This document shows, in pieces, positions 16,913 to 25,481 of a DNA stretch of 38,703 nt (the stretch's first letter is position 1; every line of letters starts with the position of its first letter). Where the stretch lies: contig JANYGI010000149.1 of assembly GCA_025362495.1 (NCBI GenBank), positions 1 to 38,703 on the forward strand, given 5' to 3'. The notes under the pieces were generated by a model. It saw nothing but the letters and a program-made list of their open reading frames with translations, ran no database searches and had not been told where the DNA came from. This DNA is from Byssovorax sp. GTDB taxonomy: Bacteria > Myxococcota_A > Polyangia > Polyangiales > Polyangiaceae. The position numbers and the translations under genes were made by a program.

Positions 16913-17650
16913 ATGTTCCCCTCGCGGCCCTTCGACGCTCGCCTCGTCACCACCCGTCGACTGACCCCCTCCGTGCGCGAGCTGGTCTTCGAACGGACGG
17001 ACGGAGCCCCGTTCCAGTTCGATCCTGGCCAGTGGGTCAACCTCGTCCTCCCGCTCCCCGGCGGTGAGATCAAGCGGGCGTACTCGATCGCATCGGCGCC
17101 GGTCGCCGGCTCGCCGCGCTTCGAGCTGGCCATCACCCAGGTCGAGGGCGGCCCCGGCTCGCAGTACCTCCACGCGATGAAAGAAGGGGAAACCCTGCGT
17201 GCCATCGGCCCTCAAGGCCTCTTCACGCGCGGCAAGGACGTGGCGGCACCCTCGCTCTTCATCGCCACGGGCACCGGCCTCACGCCCTTCCGCAGCATGA
17301 TACAAGCGGCGTTGACGGCCGGCGACACCGCGCCCTTGTGGCTCCTCTTCGGCGCCCGCTACGAGGAAGACATCCTGTACGGCGACGAGCTGACTCGCTG
17401 GGCCGCCGCGCACCCGCACGTGCGGCATGAAGTGACGCTGTCGAAGGCCACGAACGGCTGGACGGGGCGCCGCGGGTACGTGCAGCACCACGCCTCCGAG
17501 CTGGTGAGAGACCTGCGCGCCCTCGGCGGCGGGGCCGATCCCCACGTCTACATCTGTGGCCTCGACCGCATGGTCGGCTCCGTCAAAGACCTGCTCCGCA
17601 ACGAGCTCGCTTTGCCCCGCAAGCACGTTCACACCGAGCGCTACGACTGA
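16913..17650 (+). CDS. Ferredoxin-NADP reductase family FAD/NAD(P)-binding oxidoreductase
   Basis: 245 residues from the ATG at 16913. The FAD domain has RAYSIAS (Arg55-x-Tyr57-Ser58) and PGQWVNLVLP. The NAD(P) domain has GTGLTPFRSM (about 120-129), LLFGARYEEDILY and HVYICGLDRM. This order is diagnostic for single-chain FNR-type reductases that pass electrons between NAD(P)H and a ferredoxin, flavodoxin or oxygenase partner. There is no iron-sulfur domain in the chain and no partner gene nearby. It lies 11 bp after the TPR gene, so it may be co-transcribed, though TAAACC at 16899-16904 could be a -10 element of its own. Confidence 0.88.
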   Translation: MFPSRPFDARLVTTRRLTPSVRELVFERTDGAPFQFDPGQWVNLVLPLPGGEIKRAYSIASAPVAGSPRFELAITQVEGGPGSQYLHAMKEGETLRAIGPQGLFTRGKDVAAPSLFIATGTGLTPFRSMIQAALTAGDTAPLWLLFGARYEEDILYGDELTRWAAAHPHVRHEVTLSKATNGWTGRRGYVQHHASELVRDLRALGGGADPHVYICGLDRMVGSVKDLLRNELALPRKHVHTERYD

Positions 17651-17895
17651 AGGGCGCTACTCATCGCGCTTTCGCACCCCGTTGTCGCTGCGAGACTGTC
17701 AAGGGTGCCTGATCGCGCGGGCAAGAACGCTGCGCCACAGTGCGCCGATCGTGGCAGTCAGATCAGATCGACTCGGTTCAAATCATCCTTCGCGCGGAGG
17801 AATGCTCTCGGCCTTCTTCTTGCTCGCGTCCTTGATGCGTCCGCCCAGCTCCCCGGGCCAAGCAACCTCTGGCACACCAACGAAAGCAAGAATCA

Positions 17896-18939
17896 ATGAT
17901 CAGCATGTGGAAAGCCTGCCTCGCGATGACAATGGCGACAGTCACCACCCTCTCTCTCGGGTGTAAAGGCGCTCCGGCGACCGGCGCGGGTGGCGGTCCG
18001 GGCGACGCCAGCGCGGGTAGCGGTCCGGGCGACGCCAGCGCGGGTGAAGGCGGCATGGGTCGGCAAGGTTGCGGCGGTATCGACGGCACAGGTGGAGGGG
18101 CCGGAGCCGCGACGACGCTGACGGCCGCGGCCCATCCTGCATCACCGGTGGTCGTGGACGCGACGAGCGTCTACCTGCTCACCGCTGACGGCGTGGTGAA
18201 GGTGCCCATCTCTGGAGGCGACGCGACGCCGATCGCCGCCGGCCAGTACGGCCCACGGGGGCTCGCGGTGGACGCGGCCAGCGCCTACTGGACCACGTAC
18301 GATGGTGCGGTGAGGAAGGTGCCAGTGACCGGAGGCGTCATCACCACGCTCGCGACGGGCCTGCATTTCCAGGGCGAAATCGCGGTCGACGCGACGAGCG
18401 TCTACTGGGTCAACGACTCCGGCCAGGCGATGAAGGTGGGAATCGACGGCGGTGCTCCGGTCATGCTGGCCTCGGCCCAGGGCTATCCCGAGAACATCGT
18501 CGTCGACGCGACGAACGTCTACTGGTCGTCCGTCACCATGGACTCCACCACGGGCAACCTGATGCGCGCGCCGATCGCCGGGGGCGGGGCTGTCGTGATC
18601 GCCACCGGGACCTTCGCTCCGGAGGGCCTCGTCGCCGACGCGGAGAACCTCTACTGGACCGACTTGAAGCTCGGCAAGTTGATGAAGACGCCGAAGAGCG
18701 GAGGTGCCTCGATCGATCTCGCCACGGCGCAGAGCGGTCCTCACGGAATCGCCGTCGACGCGACCACCGTTTACTGGGCGAACGCGGCCCCCGGCGGCAC
18801 CCTGATGAAGGTGGCAATCGACGGCGGCACCCCCACCGAGGTCGTGCCGAGCAAGACGCGCCCGCAGGCAATGGCGGTCGACGCGACGAACATCTACTGG
18901 GTGACCTATTGCGGCACCGTGGCGAAGGTGACGAAGTAG
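17896..18939 (+). CDS. Lipoprotein with six-bladed-like beta-propeller repeats
   Basis: 347 residues from the ATG at 17896; a second ATG at 17905 is also possible. The signal ends in LSLGC (Cys23). A Gly/Ala/Asp linker containing two GPGDASAG units follows. The body is a series of about 40-residue repeats marked by VDATSVYW-like strands (VDATSVYLL, VDAASAYWT, VDATSVYWV, VDATNVYWS, ADAENLYWT, VDATTVYWA, VDATNIYWV), each followed by a KVPISGG-like turn. Such NHL/YWTD-like propellers bind ligands at the cell surface and are abundant in Polyangia. It is transcribed alone after a 245-bp gap in which nothing convincing was seen. Confidence 0.85.
   Translation: MISMWKACLAMTMATVTTLSLGCKGAPATGAGGGPGDASAGSGPGDASAGEGGMGRQGCGGIDGTGGGAGAATTLTAAAHPASPVVVDATSVYLLTADGVVKVPISGGDATPIAAGQYGPRGLAVDAASAYWTTYDGAVRKVPVTGGVITTLATGLHFQGEIAVDATSVYWVNDSGQAMKVGIDGGAPVMLASAQGYPENIVVDATNVYWSSVTMDSTTGNLMRAPIAGGGAVVIATGTFAPEGLVADAENLYWTDLKLGKLMKTPKSGGASIDLATAQSGPHGIAVDATTVYWANAAPGGTLMKVAIDGGTPTEVVPSKTRPQAMAVDATNIYWVTYCGTVAKVTK
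17995..18048. repeat. Two tandem 27-bp units in the lipoprotein linker
   Basis: Units 17995-18021 and 18022-18048 share 24 identical bases and encode GPGDASAG followed by Ser or Glu. This looks like recent duplication in a flexible linker. Confidence 0.75.
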
Positions 18940-19004
18940 GAGACCGGAGAGACCCCGGACGATCCACCGACAGCGCGGCACCTTGACGCACTCGCCCCGG
19001 AAAC

Positions 19005-19059
19005 GATGCTTCTTCTGAAGGCTGCCCGCGCTGTTCACGCAGGCGGCAGGAGAAGCATC
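19005..19059 (+). promoter_or_regulatory. Leader hairpin covering the ribosome binding site of the next lipoprotein
   Basis: GATGCTTCT (19005-19013) pairs with AGAAGCATC (19051-19059), and inside it CTGCC (19022-19026) pairs with GGCAG (19045-19049). The likely Shine-Dalgarno AGGAG (19048-19052) lies within the 3' arm, eight bases before the ATG at 19061, so folding would hide it. Confidence 0.45.
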
Positions 19060-19060
19060 C

Positions 19061-19879
19061 ATGCGATCCATCAGCCAAGCCCTCCTGCTCTCGACTCTCG
19101 CGCTCACGGCTTCGTGCACCACGAGCCTCGCGAAGACCATCAAGGAAATGGGCCACCAGGAGCTGCGGCCGCCGACCACCTTGACGCCGCCGGGGACCAT
19201 CGTAGTCATTCGCGACGCCTCCCCGCTGGAGGTCGCCGTCGTCTGCACCCAGGACGACGTCGTGAAGAGTCGAGACATCCTGAGATCGCGCACCGAGAGC
19301 GTGAAGCTGGCCGAGAAGACGAAGACGTCGTTCCGCCTGGGAGCCGAGTATCTCGTCGCCTTCGGGATCGATCTGAGAGAGTCGCACCTCGACAGCGTCT
19401 CGCTCTCGATGAACGACGCCGAGGTCCTGGAGATCTCGGACGCCGCCATCGCCGCCGGCGCCCTCGAGCTCAGCCCGAGCTGCCGCAAGGCCATCGAGGT
19501 CCGCCGCGATCACCACCGCACGGTGGGCCTGATCAAATCGGCGCTGAGGGCGAACGTGGTTTACACCCTGGCGTTCGACGACACCGTCGATGTCACCGGC
19601 AAGGCCGCGCTCCTCTCGGGCCTGGCGATCAAGCTGGGAGGGAGCGTCGAGTCCACCCGATCGTCCACGATCCGGGGCGAAGGCCTGTACTGGGGAGTCG
19701 TCACCGACACCGACTTTTTCACGCCCGGCCAGACGGGGATATCCACCTACGATTTCCCCCTCCCGCGCGAGCCGATGACGCCGACCGAGGTCGTCAGTCG
19801 CTACCTGCTGCGCGCGGGCGCGGCGCCGATCACGCGGGTCGAGCCCCTCGGCGCCGACGCGCTCGACTACCCCCTCTGA
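19061..19879 (+). CDS. Predicted lipoprotein of unknown function
   Basis: 272 residues from the ATG at 19061. The signal ends in LTASC (Cys19). The mature part is a mix of strands and helices (TIVVIRDASPLEVAVVC, SFRLGAEYLVAFGIDLR, ALELSPSCRKAIEVRRDH, VVYTLAFDDTVDVTGKAAL) with no recognised family. Two Cys, in AVVCTQ and SPSCRK, could pair in the periplasm. It is a single gene converging on the SDR gene with only 15 bp between stops. Its start may be controlled by the hairpin at 19005-19059. Confidence 0.75.
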   Translation: MRSISQALLLSTLALTASCTTSLAKTIKEMGHQELRPPTTLTPPGTIVVIRDASPLEVAVVCTQDDVVKSRDILRSRTESVKLAEKTKTSFRLGAEYLVAFGIDLRESHLDSVSLSMNDAEVLEISDAAIAAGALELSPSCRKAIEVRRDHHRTVGLIKSALRANVVYTLAFDDTVDVTGKAALLSGLAIKLGGSVESTRSSTIRGEGLYWGVVTDTDFFTPGQTGISTYDFPLPREPMTPTEVVSRYLLRAGAAPITRVEPLGADALDYPL

Positions 19880-19894
19880 GCGGGCCAGACACCC

Positions 19895-20644
19895 TCAGAT
19901 CGTGCTCATTCCACCGTCGATGACCAGCTCGCTCCCCACGGTGAACGCCGCCTCGTCCGAGGCCAGGAACACGATGGCCCTGGCGATCTCGCTCGGCTCC
20001 CCGAAGCGCCCCGCGGGCACCTGGCCGCGGATGGACGCCGCCGTCTTCTGCAGAGCGTCGGGCGTCATCCCGAGCTTCCCGTAGAGCGGAGTCGACACCG
20101 GCCCAGGGCTCACCACGTTGACGCGGACGCCGCGCCCGATCAGCTCCCCGGACAGCGTCCGCGCCATCGAGATCAGCCCCGCCTTGGTGGCCGCATACAC
20201 GCTCGACGTCGGCATCCCGATGTGCGCGTTGACCGAGCCATTGAGCACGATCGACGTCGGGTTGGCCAGGATCGGCAAGAGCGCCTGCACCAGGAAGAAG
20301 GGCCCCTTGAGGTTCACGGCGAACGAGCGATCCCAGCTCGACTCGTCCCACTGCTCGATCGGCTTCAGCGCCGCGATGCCCGCGTTGACGAACAGCACAT
20401 CGAGCTGGCCGAAGGCCTTACCCACGCTCGCGGCCAGCCTCTTCTGCTCGGCCACGTCGCCGGCGTCGGCGCGCAGATAGAGCACGTCGTTCCCGAACTC
20501 GGCGCGGGCCTTCTCGATCGTCTCCGGGTTGGTCCCCGTCACCGCGACGCGGGCGCCCTCGGCCAGGAACTGCCGGGCCGTCTCCAGGCCGATACCGCTG
20601 GTCCCGCCGGTGATGAGAGCGCGCTTTCCGTTCAATCGGTTCAT
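19895..20644 (-). CDS. Short-chain dehydrogenase/reductase (classical SDR)
   Basis: 249 residues from the ATG at 20644, preceded by GGAGAAGAC. The cofactor motif TGGTSGIG is at 12-19 and NAG at 87-89. The catalytic tetrad is complete: Asn111, Ser137 (NGSVN), Tyr150 and Lys154 (YAATK). The end SDEAAFTVGSELVIDGG is the typical classical SDR C-terminus. It should reduce or oxidise a carbonyl/alcohol with NAD(P)(H); the substrate is unknown. The LysR remnant lies head to head with it, as expected for a former dedicated regulator. Confidence 0.93.
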   Translation of the reverse strand: MNRLNGKRALITGGTSGIGLETARQFLAEGARVAVTGTNPETIEKARAEFGNDVLYLRADAGDVAEQKRLAASVGKAFGQLDVLFVNAGIAALKPIEQWDESSWDRSFAVNLKGPFFLVQALLPILANPTSIVLNGSVNAHIGMPTSSVYAATKAGLISMARTLSGELIGRGVRVNVVSPGPVSTPLYGKLGMTPDALQKTAASIRGQVPAGRFGEPSEIARAIVFLASDEAAFTVGSELVIDGGMSTI

Positions 20645-20721
20645 GATGTCTTCTCCGTGGCTCCGTGGGCCGTTGCCCGAGGTCGATGACCGCAACCTAC
20701 AGTTCGCTTTGTCTTCCAGGA

Positions 20722-21066
20722 AGGCCCAGCGTCACCGGCGACGAGTGGCAGCTCAGCGACGACAGCGGCAAACCGCACCTGGTCAAGGTCACGTGCGCCA
20801 TGCACACCAACAACGGCGACACCGCCCGCGCCGCCGCGCTGGCGGGGCGAGGCATCGTCTGGCAACCGACGTTCCTCATCGGCGAAGATCTGCGCGAAGG
20901 GCGCCTCGTCCCGCTGCTGCCTGGCTATCACTTGCCCGACATCGACGTGCTCGCCGTCTACCCGAGCCGTCGCCACCTCAGCGCCAAGGTCCGGGTGATG
21001 GTGGACTTTCTCGCCCACGCCTTCAAGGGCACACCACCCTGGGACCGCCCCTCGAACAAGGCCTGA
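20722..21066 (+). pseudogene. Truncated LysR-family regulator (C-terminal effector domain only)
   Basis: About 114 residues match the end of the LysR substrate-binding domain: VTGDEWQL, NNGDTARAAALAGRGI, WQPTFLIGEDLREGRLV, and VYPSRRHLSAKVRVMVDFL. The HTH domain and the first part of the effector domain (about 180 residues) are missing. The frame immediately upstream does not resemble LysR and only 77 bp separate this fragment from the divergent SDR start. A full LysR gene would normally sit exactly here, so an internal deletion removed the 5' part. It is unlikely to make a functional regulator. Confidence 0.85.
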
Positions 21067-21127
21067 TCCCCCGCGGCTCACACCGGAGCAGCACCCGCCC
21101 GGAGCTACTCGTCGTCACGCAAGGCTC

Positions 21128-22483
21128 TCAGCTCCCGCTGACGATGGAGTCGACGAGGCCCTTCTCCAGCGTCGGATCGCCGAAGTCGTCGAGCGGGCCT
21201 CCCTCGGCGTTGGTGCAGCCGACGGCCGCGCCGATGGTGTTCAAGATCTTGTTGTTGGCGACGCCGCCCAGATCGACGTAGAGCCCGGTCTTCAGGAATC
21301 CACCGGCGTTGCCGGCGAGGAGATACGGCACGTTCTCGTAGCTGTGGCCCCCGGTCCCGAGATCGTTCATGTAGACCGCGACTCCCTGGTCGAGCAGCGT
21401 CCCCTGAGGGGTCTTGTAGGCCTTCAGCTTGTCGAGCAGGTAGCTGAAGAGCCCCAGCAGCTTGCGATCGATCTTGTGGTGCAACAGGACCGGATCGACG
21501 GCGTTGATGCGGTGGGAGATCTCGTGGAAGGGGACCTGCTTCACGCCGTCGATCCAGTAGCGCGTCTCGTCGGGGCCGCAGCCGAGCTGGAGCGTCGCGG
21601 CTCGGTGCGCGCCGCAGGCCACCGTCAGCGCGAGGAGGTCCATGTGCAGCCGCGCCAGGGCCTCGAAGTGATCGTCGTCGTCGATGTGGGTGGAGCCCTC
21701 CTGCAGATCCGCGACCTCGTCGCCGGACAGCCCGCAGACGATGCCGTTCTCCAGATCGCGGATCGAGGTGAAATGAAGGTCGAGCCGCGCCCGGTCGGCC
21801 ATCGAGAGGTCGTTGCGGCCGAGCAGCGTTTGCATCTCGCCCCGCACCAGATCGTTCACGCTGCGGCGCCGACCGCGCACGAGCGTGAACTCGCCGGGCG
21901 CCACGCTGGTGAGGCCAAAGAGCTTCTGGTAGGCAGTATACGGGCTGCGCTCGGCGGCGCGCAGCTTGCGGGCGCCACGGTACGACAGGACCTCGTCGAG
22001 GTAGTCTGTCTTGCGGCCGACATAGAGCGTGAGCGGCTCGTCCGCGGGCGCGCCGAGCTGGGTCACGATGCGGTTGTCGATCGACTCGCCCATCGCCAGG
22101 GTGGAGTTGCAGTCGTCCTTGGAGGGGCGCGCGGCGGTGAGCACCTGATTGCCAGCGGTCGAGTGCCGGCAGGCGTTGCCAGGATCGGCCAGCCGGAGGC
22201 CGCGCACGATGGTGAGGTCCTTCGCGTGACTGGCGAGCTCGGAGACCGCGCGCCCTTGATCGGCGGCGAGGGCCGCCGGCGTGAAGGCCCCTGTCGCGAA
22301 GCTCGGCCAGAACCGCTCGGGCTCGGCGCCGGCGGCCTGCTGAACGCCGTTGCCCTGGCGCACGAGGAGCGCAAACGGCGGCGCGGCGTTCGAGGCGCGC
22401 GCCTCCCGCGGCGCCAGGCCCTCGAGGAACGGCAAGGCGATCACCGCGCCGCTCAACCCTCGCAGAAAATGGCGTCTGTTCAC
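21128..22483 (-). CDS. DUF1552 family Tat-exported protein
   Basis: 451 residues. The N-terminus NRRHFLRG followed by AVIALPFLEG is a twin-arginine signal. The body matches DUF1552 proteins (AlkP-superfamily-like fold in related DUF1501/1552 groups): FALLVRQGNGVQQ, MGESIDNRIV, LPLSY-poor central helices, and GVAVYMNDLGTGGHSYENVPYLLAGNAGG, cut here as separate strands, near the C-terminus. Its start overlaps the stop of the DUF1592 gene by 4 bp (ATGA), the standard pairing of these families in Planctomycetes, Verrucomicrobia and Myxococcota. The biochemical role of the pair is unknown; an exported oxidative role is often proposed because partners carry haem-like motifs. Confidence 0.88.
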   Translation of the reverse strand: MNRRHFLRGLSGAVIALPFLEGLAPREARASNAAPPFALLVRQGNGVQQAAGAEPERFWPSFATGAFTPAALAADQGRAVSELASHAKDLTIVRGLRLADPGNACRHSTAGNQVLTAARPSKDDCNSTLAMGESIDNRIVTQLGAPADEPLTLYVGRKTDYLDEVLSYRGARKLRAAERSPYTAYQKLFGLTSVAPGEFTLVRGRRRSVNDLVRGEMQTLLGRNDLSMADRARLDLHFTSIRDLENGIVCGLSGDEVADLQEGSTHIDDDDHFEALARLHMDLLALTVACGAHRAATLQLGCGPDETRYWIDGVKQVPFHEISHRINAVDPVLLHHKIDRKLLGLFSYLLDKLKAYKTPQGTLLDQGVAVYMNDLGTGGHSYENVPYLLAGNAGGFLKTGLYVDLGGVANNKILNTIGAAVGCTNAEGGPLDDFGDPTLEKGLVDSIVSGS

Positions 22484-24198
22484 TGGATCTCCGTGATCGC
22501 GAGGGGGTATCGAACGATGTCGCTCATCAGCACCGAGACGAGCAGATCGCGCGCCGACGCTCCGGAGAGAGAGCGCCTGGCGAGATCGGCCACGAAGGGA
22601 TCGTCGGCGGGCACGCGCTCGCGGCCCGCGATGTACTCCAGGAGAAACCCGCTGAAGCAGGCGTGAACCTGGGGGCTCTTCGCGAGCACCTGGCTGAAGT
22701 CGACGGCGTCGGCGAAGGCCATGGGACCGTCGGTGAAGGGGAAGCTCGCCGCGGCGTCGATCGGAGAGTCGCCGTCGAGGGCGCGATACTCGCCCATCGC
22801 GCCGTAGTGCTCGAGCGCGAACCCAGGAGCGTTGATGTACGTGCCATGGCAGCTCTCGCCGCAGGTGCCCGGACCGGTGAGGGCGTTGATGCGCTCGCGG
22901 TTCGTCTTCTGGCCGCCGACTGTCGCGCCCTGGGCGGCGGCCGGCGGCGCGCCGAGCTTCTGACAGATGATCTTGCGGGTGACGAACACCCCACGTTGAA
23001 TGATGTTCGACTCCGAGTCAGTGCCCTTCCAGGCCAGGAACCCCGAGCGCGTGAGCAGCCCCGCGCGCTGCGACGGATCGAGCTCGACGCGCGAGAAGCC
23101 GTCGGCGTCAGGGGCGCCCGATGGAGCCTTGGTGATACCGTAAATGGCGGCGAGACGCGGCGTGACGAACGTGGTCGTGGAGGTGAGGAGCTCGCGCACG
23201 CCGCCGCCTCGCTGGAAGACATCTCCGGTGAACTTCCCGAGCTCCGCGCGCATCTCCGCGCCCACCGACGGGTCGAAATCGGGGTACAGCGTCTTGCTCT
23301 TGGTGAGGCTCGTGTACTGGTTGCCTCCATAGAGCTGATCGAAGAAGCGGGTCACCGTGGCGCCGGCGCGCGGGCTCCCGAGCAGGCGCTCGATCTGCGC
23401 GCGGAGCCCGGCCGGCACAGCGAGCTCGCCCGACGCGGCCGCGCGGAACAGCTCGTCATCGGGCATGCTGTTCCAGAGGGCATACGACAGCCGCGACGCG
23501 ATCGCCCAGGATCCGAGGGGCGCGAGGGCGACTCCGACGAGCGGAGACTGCGCGTCCATCTCGGCGCGATAGATGAAGTGTGGTGATTGAAGGAACGCGG
23601 TGATGCTGAGGCGAACGCCGGCGACGAAGGGGTCGAGATCGGGATAGAGCGTCGCTCCGCTGGCGAAAAGCGCGAGCTGCGCGTTCCGCTCGTCGAAGCG
23701 CAGCGGCCGGCGATAGGCCCTCTGGCCAAAGGCCATGATGAACGCCATCGCGTTCGTCGCGGGGGCCTCGGTGAGGTTCGGTGGCAGGATGCGCGCGAGC
23801 TTGGCCGCGTCGCCCGTCACGCTCGCGGCGATGCTCTCGGCCGCGCGCTCGTAATCGCTCCAGAGCGAAGGGCTCACCTCGAGCGCGGACTGGTTGTTGT
23901 CGAAGGCCTTCCCGCCGAGCGGATCGGGCGTGAACGCAGCCGAGAGCCTGGTGGGGGCGTCGAGGTGGAAGAGATCGACGACGGTCTGCTCCCACTGAGC
24001 GTGGCTGAGACGCGGAAACCGCGCGGCGACGACCTGCGTTGGGACCGCGATGGGCCCGCTGTCGGGCGGAGGATCACCGAGGTTCCCGACACACGCCATC
24101 AGCGATCCGGCGGCGAGCGCGCCGAAGAGGAGGACGATTCCCGCGGACGGGCGCGATCGGTGTCGAGGAGGCGTGATCGAGTCAGACGGTCTGCGCAT
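22480..24198 (-). CDS. DUF1592/DUF1588/DUF1585 family lipoprotein
   Basis: 572 residues from the ATG at 24198, preceded by AGAAAGGA. The signal ends in SLMAC (Cys36). Domain order matches the family: DUF1587 (RFPRLSHAQWEQTV), DUF1595 (GQRAYRRPLRFDE), DUF1592 (SPHFIYRAEM, LSYALWNSMPDDELF), DUF1588 (RAGLLTRSGFLAW, GVFVTRKIICQKLG) and DUF1585 (LLEYIAGRERVPADD). The usual cytochrome-like CxxCH of the DUF1588 region is CGESCH here, with one extra residue, so haem attachment is doubtful. There is no N-terminal cytochrome domain. It is the first gene of a two-gene operon with the DUF1552 gene. Confidence 0.88.
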   Translation of the reverse strand: MRRPSDSITPPRHRSRPSAGIVLLFGALAAGSLMACVGNLGDPPPDSGPIAVPTQVVAARFPRLSHAQWEQTVVDLFHLDAPTRLSAAFTPDPLGGKAFDNNQSALEVSPSLWSDYERAAESIAASVTGDAAKLARILPPNLTEAPATNAMAFIMAFGQRAYRRPLRFDERNAQLALFASGATLYPDLDPFVAGVRLSITAFLQSPHFIYRAEMDAQSPLVGVALAPLGSWAIASRLSYALWNSMPDDELFRAAASGELAVPAGLRAQIERLLGSPRAGATVTRFFDQLYGGNQYTSLTKSKTLYPDFDPSVGAEMRAELGKFTGDVFQRGGGVRELLTSTTTFVTPRLAAIYGITKAPSGAPDADGFSRVELDPSQRAGLLTRSGFLAWKGTDSESNIIQRGVFVTRKIICQKLGAPPAAAQGATVGGQKTNRERINALTGPGTCGESCHGTYINAPGFALEHYGAMGEYRALDGDSPIDAAASFPFTDGPMAFADAVDFSQVLAKSPQVHACFSGFLLEYIAGRERVPADDPFVADLARRSLSGASARDLLVSVLMSDIVRYPLAITEIQ

Positions 24199-24232
24199 GA
24201 ATCCTTTCTCGCGATCGGATCTCGACCGTTGC

Positions 24233-24275
24233 GGGGTCACCCCGTGGGGTCCTCGCTCATTCCACCCCTGCGGGG
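24233..24275 (-). promoter_or_regulatory. Structured leader dyads upstream of the DUF1592 gene
   Basis: GGGGT-C-ACCCC lies at 24233-24243. Next to it CCCCG (24240-24244) pairs with CGGGG (24271-24275) and GGGGT (24246-24250) with ACCCC (24264-24268), making a hairpin with a 13-nt loop. It is 35-77 bp upstream of the start at 24198. It could be an operator or an mRNA leader fold. Confidence 0.3.
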
Positions 24276-24403
24276 ACCTCCCCTTCACGGGTGAGGATGG
24301 AGACCGCGTGCCGCGTGCGCACGGCTCATCTTCTGGTCGGAGCAACGTCGATTTGTCGAAATCCGCGGGATTGTCGGGGGTGAACGCGATGACGATCGAA
24401 ATT

Positions 24404-24422
24404 GCCACTCGGAGTGAGTGGC
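24404..24422. promoter_or_regulatory. Dyad GCCACTC-N5-GAGTGGC in the 424-bp gene-free stretch
   Basis: A perfect 7-bp inverted repeat with a 5-nt spacer lies about 205 bp upstream of the DUF1592 start. The gap 24199-24622 shows no credible gene, and this dyad and the leader dyads are the only clear structures in it. Operator or the terminator of radC are both possible. Confidence 0.3.
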
Positions 24423-24622
24423 GCCAGCGCTCCGCACGCATCACGCCATCGTCACCTGCCGTCGTTTCAGGCCGAGCCGTCGATTCGCACGAGGGATCCC
24501 CCGGGTGTCGCTGTCGCGGTTTGTGGCACAGTCGATGGAGCTGGCACACAATCCCGCTGATGGCGCCTCCTCATCTCGAGCTGAAACATCGCGCCCGTCA
24601 CCGGTTGGATCGGCCTGTCATG

Positions 24623-25375
24623 TCAGATGGGCTCCAGCACGCCGCTCTCCAGCATCGATCGATAGCTACCATCGGCGGCAACGACGATGTGGTCCACCAG
24701 CGGTATCCCCATCACCTCTGCCGCGGCGGCCGTCATTCGCGTCATCGTCACGTCGTCGGGCGACGGCGTCGGATCCCCGCTCGGGTGGTTGTGGGCGAGC
24801 ACAAACGTCGAGGCCGAGTCGGCGATGGCCGCGGCCATGATGTCTCGCTGCGTGACCACCAGGCGATGAGCCCCGCCCTGGGCCACGCGCCGCGTCCCGC
24901 GCAGGTGATTACGGCCGTCGAGCGAGAGCACCCACATCTCCTCGTGTGGCAACGACGCCAGCGACCAGCGCAGGTGCGCCGCGACGGCCCTGGCGTGCCG
25001 GAGAGGCACTGTCGGCCGGGGTGCGCGCATCAACGTGCGTCGACCGAGCTCCATCCCCGCGCCGATCCGGAGCGCCTTGGCGAGCCCGATCCCGGGGTGC
25101 GCTGCCAGCGCCTGCGGCCCGAGCCGCAGCAGGCCTGGCAGCCCCACCGTGTCGTCGAGCAGCGCGGCCGCGACCAGGCTCGCCGGGCGCCCCGCGAGCC
25201 CCGTGCCGAGCACGATCGCCAGCAGCTCGATGTCGCCGAGCGCGGCGATTCCATCGAGCAGCGCGCGCTCGCGCGGACCCTCGGGCGCGACCCGCGGAGG
25301 ATCGTCGAGATCGTGGGCGGCGAGCTGCGGTGTGGCCGTCGGAGAGTAGGGCAGGGGAGAGGCGTCGATGCTCAT
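24623..25375 (-). CDS. radC: RadC-family JAB-domain protein
   Basis: 250 residues from the ATG at 25375. Residues 30-115 form the helical part with a helix-hairpin-helix (AAHPGIGLAKALRI). The JAMM metalloprotease-like motif is complete: Glu146 (HEEMW), His195 and His197 (HNHPSGD) and Asp208. The family was named for DNA repair, but its biochemical role is unresolved and many members travel with mobile or defence genes. No such neighbours are seen here and the gene sits alone. Confidence 0.92.
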   Translation of the reverse strand: MSIDASPLPYSPTATPQLAAHDLDDPPRVAPEGPRERALLDGIAALGDIELLAIVLGTGLAGRPASLVAAALLDDTVGLPGLLRLGPQALAAHPGIGLAKALRIGAGMELGRRTLMRAPRPTVPLRHARAVAAHLRWSLASLPHEEMWVLSLDGRNHLRGTRRVAQGGAHRLVVTQRDIMAAAIADSASTFVLAHNHPSGDPTPSPDDVTMTRMTAAAAEVMGIPLVDHIVVAADGSYRSMLESGVLEPI

Positions 25376-25481
25376 GACCGCCCCCCTGAGCACGCCGCAC
25401 GCCAGCGTGAAATAGCCTGGAATCGAAGGCAATTGTCGCCGATCCAGGGTGGCGGCCGCCAGGCGGGATCGCGCCGCCGCG

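Noticed and set aside
17771-17790. GGTTCAAATC resembling a tRNA T-loop
   Set aside because: The flanking bases CTCGG and CATCC do not pair, and no acceptor, D or anticodon arms can be drawn around it.
17705-17899. Small 64-codon frame upstream of the propeller lipoprotein
   Set aside because: No ribosome site, random-looking product, and its end runs into the lipoprotein start.
18983-19011. TTGACG with 17-bp spacer to ATGCTT as a promoter for the orphan lipoprotein
   Set aside because: The -10 match is too poor, and the box would lie inside the leader hairpin arm.
24533-24556. TGGCACA boxes suggesting a sigma-54 promoter
   Set aside because: Neither TGGCAC has the required TTGC-type element at -12, and they point toward no plausible gene start.
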